A stretch of 64,000 nt of DNA, from contig JARGXX010000097.1 in the NCBI GenBank assembly GCA_030374765.1, positions 930,001-994,000 on the forward strand. Direction: 5' to 3'. This document shows, in pieces, positions 58,722 to 64,000 of this stretch (position 1 is its first letter; each line of letters opens with the position of its first letter). The notes beneath the pieces were generated by a model that saw nothing but the letters and a program-made list of their open reading frames with translations, was not told the origin of the DNA and did no database searches. Both the position numbers and the translations under genes were made by a program. This stretch comes from Agarophyton chilense. Lineage: Eukaryota; Rhodophyta; Florideophyceae; Gracilariales; Gracilariaceae.

Positions 58722-59584
58722 TGTAGGACAATGCTTCCAAGGGGGAAAACCTACGAAGACGTCCGGATCTTCCTCTCACGAGGTAACCGGCGCCGTAGAG
58801 CCCTCCCAGGGATCGGCGCGCAATGTCGGGTGTAAGCCGGAGCCGAACCGTCCCGACGGGCGCAGGGAGGCTGAAAGAAGCCGAGAATATCCGCCGAAGC
58901 GGTGCTTGCGTATCCTCTGAGGAGGCAAAACCCAGGAGAGTGGCGAGCACGACAGGTGTCAGTGCGAGCCGCAAGAGCGGGAATTGCCGAATGAAGGGGA
59001 AGAAAAGGGAAGGAAAATGGGAACGGAGGCAAGAGGGCGAGGTTGACCACGAGTCGCAAGAGGGGACTCGGGAATAGCCGGCACTGACGGGTGTAGCAAA
59101 CCGTACACACGGGCGGAACCACGAAATTGGGAATAGATACCCAACACACGAAGGCTGCTTGAACGTCCAAGGGGGTTGGGAAGTCGTGCACCACGGGAAA
59201 TCCCTCCGTAAGGAGTTGTATATCCGCGCGGGCGGTTCAACCCAGAGCCAAGATCTGGAAGACCAAGATCACCCTTGTTGGGGAGACTTTACTGGACCGG
59301 CGGCCGCGAGGCCGGCGCCCTAAGTACTGTAGTCACCGTAGAATAGAATAAATAAAGTCTATCCTAAATAGCTAAATGTCCGTCTAACAAAGGGGCCAAT
59401 CTGGCGGCCACGTGTCGCGCGGGCGCTGCGGCCACGTGTATGGCACCCCGTCCCGCCGGTGCATCACCGGCGTTCTGGTCATCGCTGTGAAACGGATTAC
59501 TCCTACTCATAGCGAGGTTGCACGCCGGAGGCTCCGTAAAAAACTTAAGTCCCCAAAAACCTTTCTGGAGGACGTTGCTTTTCA
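58722..59584 (-). repeat. 5' LTR of Ty3 E
   Basis: 863 bp, same length as the 3' LTR, about 2.3% different. Right flank GTATG. Confidence 0.92.
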
Positions 59585-60578
59585 GTATGCAAAATTGAGT
59601 TTATCTGAACTACGGATGTAGTGATGTACCTGATTGATGACGGAGGACAACTGGTGCAATGGAAATGTAATTTTGATATCCCAAATATCCTTTGTAGATA
59701 TACTTTGCATGATTTAGACATGAACATTATTTCTACAGAGAAACGACAGTATCGTTTTTGCTTGAGTTGTTTCAGCTCTTTTGGGTTTTCGACACGTTTG
59801 GGCCAGATCCGCTTGACTGGGTCTCGCTGTTCACGGTTGTACAATCGGCTCTAACGGAGAGAGCAGACATCTACAAAAGCGTTCAGACTGCAGAGAGGAG
59901 CGCTTTCGGCGAAAGAAAGGGGGGTGATAGATTTTCAGCACTAGCGAGCTAAAAGATGTATGTTGTTAAGATTCACTTTCTGATGAGTGTGTGATGAGTG
60001 TGATTGATAGACTACGGTCGTTATGGAACGGAGAACTACTTGTTTTGGCTTTTCCAGATCTTTGGTTAAAGAATTCTGAACAAGGAAAAAGTAAGTTCTG
60101 AACCTGTTGTTGTCTTCTTTGCTTTGGAGTTGGCGCTCACCTCTGTACCATATGTACTGTGCGCAGAGGTGATAACCATAAATTAATATCTAGATGAAAA
60201 GCTTGGTTAGCCAATTAGCCCCTCTTCTGTATAGAGTAATTGGCTCTAATGGGCTTCCGTCTACCAAGGGTTGACTTGCCTTCTACTTGGCCATCTACTA
60301 CATGCGCCGTTGCAAGCCAACTCGCACGTGAAACATACAACCTCTGCAGGACGCCGCTCCATGCCGTCACAGCCTGTTATGAGTATCACCGTACTTAGAA
60401 GAAAAAAATGATTCAGCGGCTATCGGAAGGTGTAGAATACTACAGCTCTTCATCGGCTTCAACAGATGAGGCGAACCTCGGTTTGGGGATAGTCCCACAA
60501 AACCGTGGCGACCAGTACTTGACTAGCTTCGAATGTTCGGCATCCTAAGATCTTCAAGAACACCCTGCGCGAGACATA
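59585..60578. other. No gene recognised
   Basis: About 1 kb with short frames only. It may contain the right half of the repeat cut by element E at its left end. No LTR or tandem repeat identified. Confidence 0.4.
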
Positions 60579-61526
60579 ATGCGTCTTTCAAAAGCCCAAC
60601 ATCGATCCATTTTCACAGCAGTGTCCACAGATATCACGGAAACTAGTCCCTTTGACAACTCAAACCATTTGAGAGCTTTTTTGGATCTTCGTGATGTCGT
60701 TGCCAGTGAGGCAATTGCTCCGAAAGGCATCTCCGATCTTACCTCAGATGATGCTTTGACCTTATTAACTGAATCCCCTATCCCAGAGATTGTCGAAATG
60801 GGCTATGCTGATCTTCCTCGCCTTGCGCCGACTATCAAAGCAGCGCGGAAGTCCCGAGAAGAGCTTCTGGAACTCCCTTATGACGAAGAAAACAAACAAG
60901 ATATACTATCGGTCGCCCTTGCATGGCGATCGCAGTGCTACGAAGGGCTTTATGGAGACATGCAAGTCGAGAATGACAGCCTTAAAGCTGGGCCCTCTTC
61001 CATGACCCCAACCTTCTCTACTGTACTATCTGTTTATGGGCAGACATTCATTTCAGCCTCTACAACACGAGAAGGTGTCGTGTCGGAAATCGGTGGAGTA
61101 CCAATTCCAAAACTCGCGGACGAAGATCTCTACCAAACTTTAAACGACACTAGGAAGCGGTGCCCTCGTCATCCTTCCCTTTTACCGTCGTATCACGAGA
61201 GGGGTTTCGCACCTTTTCGTTTGGACTGCGAACTCATATTTGGGACCACAGTTCTCCTCGCGTTTATGAGAAGCGAACGTACTGTAGATCGATATGTAGA
61301 GTGCTCGGATGTCTGGCGTCATCCTCGGAAGTCACCACAAGGCGAACAAGAAGCGCGACACATCGCACTCTACATCCATCTCACAATCCTGCAGTATAAA
61401 TGCAGTGGCTGTCTCGCAGTCACTCTCCGTCTTTGGGCAGAGATTGAACTTCGAAGACTTTACTGCCTCATCCAAGTAGAGAAAGACTTCCAAACGAATC
61501 CAAGCGTAACACGCACCGAACACTAG
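60579..61526 (+). CDS. Unrecognised 315-aa ORF, possible Gag-like protein of the downstream RT element
   Basis: Uninterrupted frame starting at the first Met of the open frame. Mostly charged and helical in appearance. Weakly noteworthy blocks are KSREELLELPYDEENKQDI and HLTILQYKCSGCLAVTLRLW. No signal peptide or known motif. A second frame (61529-61993) follows within 3 bases and an RT domain soon after, so it may be the first ORF of a retroelement; a host gene is the alternative. Confidence 0.45.
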   Translation: MRLSKAQHRSIFTAVSTDITETSPFDNSNHLRAFLDLRDVVASEAIAPKGISDLTSDDALTLLTESPIPEIVEMGYADLPRLAPTIKAARKSREELLELPYDEENKQDILSVALAWRSQCYEGLYGDMQVENDSLKAGPSSMTPTFSTVLSVYGQTFISASTTREGVVSEIGGVPIPKLADEDLYQTLNDTRKRCPRHPSLLPSYHERGFAPFRLDCELIFGTTVLLAFMRSERTVDRYVECSDVWRHPRKSPQGEQEARHIALYIHLTILQYKCSGCLAVTLRLWAEIELRRLYCLIQVEKDFQTNPSVTRTEH

Positions 61527-61528
61527 AC

Positions 61529-62100
61529 ATGTTACGAACACACACTAGCAGTCTCTACCTCGGGACACCTGAAGAGCCAAATCATGAGCCAGTTTGTGAA
61601 CCGGCTAGTGATGCAAGACACGTAGGAATCCGCAAACAGGAATGCCAATGCCCGATCTCGTGGAAAGAAGAACAGCTCCAGACCTTTCAAGAAAGATGCC
61701 AAATACGATCAGAAAAGCGAATATTTCTCCATAATCGCACAATTCCCATTTCTATCTCCGATTCAAAAACTGCCGCAAGTATGCTTTACAGAATCAAAAC
61801 TTTTCTCAACCTATTATACTCGGGTCTAGAATTGAGTTACGCTTCTCCTTCCCTGAGCTCCACAGAAGCAGAATTGACAAAAGCACTATCTGAGAGAGTC
61901 CAGGCTTTCAAAGACCGTACATATCCCACTCTTCTTGAGAGTATGGAAGCCTCCGACATTACAGATCCCGCATCTTCGGATTCCTTCCACTGAAAAGCGC
62001 CTATGAAACAGTTCATCATCTATCAAAAGACTTCGATCTTGGAATACCACCACGTGGGGTCTTCTCAATCATCGATGCAGACCGAATTGGCGTGCCGGTA
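61529..62100 (+). pseudogene. Linker ORF between Gag-like protein and RT
   Basis: 154 codons (61529-61993), then a frame change near 61990 into a frame reading GIPPRGVFSIIDADRIGVPVP, followed by one stop before the RT. No recognisable domain; its position suggests the N-terminal part of the RT polyprotein. Confidence 0.35.
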
Positions 62101-62133
62101 CCTTCGGATACTCTGAAGCCATTTTGGATTTAA

Positions 62134-62960
62134 TGCATACCACCTCACATTCATGGAATTGTCTCTGAAGAATCCCTCCCTACACTTACAAACCCCCTTG
62201 AGGCACTTTTGCAGACAAAATACCGCATGCCGAAACCTCGAATTCACATCGAGCATGGTCACCACCCAAAGCTACTCCGCAAGTTTCAGCAGGCTGGAAT
62301 TTTGGGTTGGTCTGCGATTGGAAAAGAATGTCCCACATATTCTTTGCTTGCACACAGGTTGACCATGACCTTGTTCGCCATATCCAAAAGCAACTCTTCT
62401 TACAGATTAATAAGCTGGTCACGAATGCGAAACGCCCTGATGCCAGATCCTCCTTATACTATCCTTCCCACACATAATTTATTCTTCATTATTCGCGATT
62501 CATCTGCACTTCAGAAGTCTGGATTCTTCTTTGACATCAGCAATATGTTCCATAGCATCCGAATCCCCGATGCCCTTTCGGATCCTCTCCAACTACAATC
62601 CATCTGCTTTGGAGATCTGGATATGATAACCCAAAACTCGATACGGATCACCTGCGGTTGCGACATCATTCCGAAAGACCTTATTCTCCCACTTCAGGGG
62701 ACTATGTCAATGGGGTTCAAAATGGAGCGTGGCCGTGGCCCACAGCCTGGCACACGCTTGTCTCGTTGACGCGTACCAATCGACTTGCTCTCAAACAACC
62801 ACTCCTCACAGACCTCCATCGGAATTCAAGACCCTCTCAAGAAAAAAGGGTCCTGTTGTTCTTCATAAAAAGGATCTTCTCATCCTACACATTTTGGACG
62901 ATTTCAATGCAGTCGAAATAAACTGGCCACACGTATACCTGATACTTTTCAACCAGTAGT
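62134..62960 (+). pseudogene. Reverse transcriptase of a non-Ty3, non-copia retroelement (DIRS-like?)
   Basis: Frame 1 to about 62725: LLRKFQQAGILGWSAIG, SSYRLISWSRMRNALM, then GFFFDISNMFHSIRIP (RT motif A, catalytic Asp) and LPLQGTMSMGFK (the P-QG-MG block). After a frameshift it continues with AHSLAHACLVDAYQS and LLILHILDDFNAVEIN, where LDDF is the catalytic DD. The style and the RNase H that follows resemble DIRS-type retroelements more than LTR families, but no tyrosine recombinase is in the window. Confidence 0.5.
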
Positions 62961-63365
62961 GTAATGCAGCCTTCCTGCTCCATGGGTTACGCCGCAAACC
63001 TCCCAAGTCAAGCCCGGCTAAAAGTAGTTGACGCACGGCTGCCTTTCATTGGGTGGGTCTAGGACCTTCGAACGAACACGATTTATTCTGACCCGACCAA
63101 GCTCGCAGGCTACACTTGAATGGCGTCTGATCCTGTCTCATACACCCAACGAACTCCAGCACGAGTCAGGTCACTTGTTGGGAAACTAATATGGGTGGCC
63201 TTCGCAATGCGCTCAGCTCTTTTCTTTCTGCGTTGGACATTCGTCGTAAGCCATCGTTAACAACCATAGACGTGCACGCTACAGCTGGAAACCCGTCGGG
63301 AGATTTCGGTTTTTGCAGGCGTGTTACCATTGACACATGTGTGCCTCGATAGACAAATCTAGACG

Positions 63366-63830
63366 ATGTTAGTCGCCTTCGACGCTAGTAATGAAGCCGC
63401 CGGTGTTACCTACGCAAAAACTTCATCAGCTCCGATGGATTTCTTGTACGACGTGGCAGCAAGAGGTCTCACAGTTACACCTCTCCAACGTCTCAATATC
63501 CACGCAATAGTCAAGTCTTGTTCATGGCTTACAGCTTTTACTCATCGCTGGCGACGAGGAGAACATATCGATGCATTTGAAGGATTTTTTTTAAGTGCTG
63601 CCACTCGAATGGGTAGTCTCTCATCGCATTTCTGGGCATCGCATCGTGCTACTCCCAAATAGCACTGCCATCATCGGTACATTCTCAAAAGAGCGTTCTT
63701 CCGCTAGAACTCTTGTGCTTTCCGCTCGCCTTTTTGTGGCCCTCACCTTAGCACACGACGTACCACCACGTTTTATATATATCCTTCCAAGCTGAACCCT
63801 GTTGACGAAATTTCCCGGCTGCGATCATCC
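63366..63830 (+). pseudogene. RNase H-like domain of the same retroelement
   Basis: VAFDASNEAAGVTYA (first acidic residue), then HIDAFEGFFLSAATRM (Glu). After a frameshift at about 63600: IVLLPNSTAIIGTFSKERS, where P replaces the usual Asp, SARLFVALTLAH, and the closing block PSKLNPVDEISRL read across another frame change. Typical of RNase H domains ending with N-x-x-D-E-x-SR. Decayed. The element may continue past the window end. Confidence 0.5.
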
Positions 63831-64000
63831 TAATGAGCATATCTCGCGAGTTTTGCCACCGCCTTCGCCTTCGTCGAGCTCTTCGCAAGCAACAACCACA
63901 ACATAGTGTTCTCCGTGTTCGCAGTCGTGCACATTATTCTCTCGGGGTTCATCAACCTTCTTATTAAGCCCGTGAATCTGAAATCGAAACACTAGAATTC

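Larger units (their letters stand above)
48192..59584 (-). mobile_element. Ty3/gypsy element E with antisense ORF
   Basis: 11.4 kb. LTRs 58722-59584 (5') and 48192-49054 (3'), 863 bp each with about 20 differences (2.3%). Flanks GTTTG (48187-48191) and GTATG (59585-59589) suggest a duplication with one change. Gag 58607-56487, pol to 51210 in the -1 frame, chromodomain fused to integrase, antisense ORF 49101-50876, polypurine tract 49070-49055. Only two one-base lesions in pol and a YLDE change in RT stand between it and an intact coding set. GC-rich compared with its flanks. Confidence 0.92.

Noticed and set aside
1-64000. CRISPR arrays, rRNA or tRNA genes, bacterial operons
   Set aside because: No regularly spaced direct repeats with unique spacers, no recognisable rRNA segments, and no cloverleaf I could support by reading. 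Architecture is eukaryotic.

Overview
The window is eukaryotic nuclear DNA dominated by LTR retrotransposons. Host-like genes are few, appear intronless, and lie mainly in the left 5.3 kb. There are TATA-type promoters and AATAAA signals, and no bacterial operon architecture. An intron-poor protist or alga (for example a red alga or an alveolate such as Perkinsus) would fit, but nothing here fixes the lineage.

1-6.4 kb, host-like end: two copies of a small secreted six-cysteine protein lie head to head on a ~1.07-kb inverted duplication. A CK1-like protein kinase (4364-5272, minus) and a broken Harbinger-type DDE transposase (6027-6440) follow.

6.56-33.9 kb, nested retrotransposon stack resolved from LTR pairs and target-site duplications (TSDs). 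Copia element D (6562-33897, minus) holds Ty3/gypsy element A (10031-33114, minus; TSD GTTGT). A holds copia element C (12340-30092, minus; TSD AGGTC). C holds Ty3 element B (12763-24561, plus; TSD GATAC) and, separately, an inverted solo LTR of the B family (24842-25755; TSD GGTAG). A ~400-bp TRIM-like element (7333-7731; TSD TCCAG) sits in the reverse transcriptase of D. LTR-pair divergence is highest for D, lower for A and lowest for B and C.

34-48.2 kb: a strongly decayed Ty3 element G (minus) is interrupted by a decayed Ty3 element F (39027-47609, minus).

48.2-59.6 kb: Ty3 element E (48192-59584, minus) is nearly complete.

59.6-64 kb: non-LTR-bounded DNA with a 315-aa unrecognised ORF and a decayed reverse transcriptase/RNase H retroelement, possibly DIRS-like.

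The most interesting system is the B/E (and F) Ty3 lineage. Besides gag and pol (protease, RT, RNase H, integrase, chromodomain), B and E both carry a large homologous ORF (about 600 aa) in ANTISENSE orientation between pol and the 3' LTR. It starts just inside the 3' LTR and runs toward the pol end. In both, pol lies in the -1 frame relative to gag, with a slippery-like heptamer at the gag end followed, at the same 13-nt spacing, by the same two-hairpin arrangement. All three share a primer-binding-site core, TGGTCTCCCGA.
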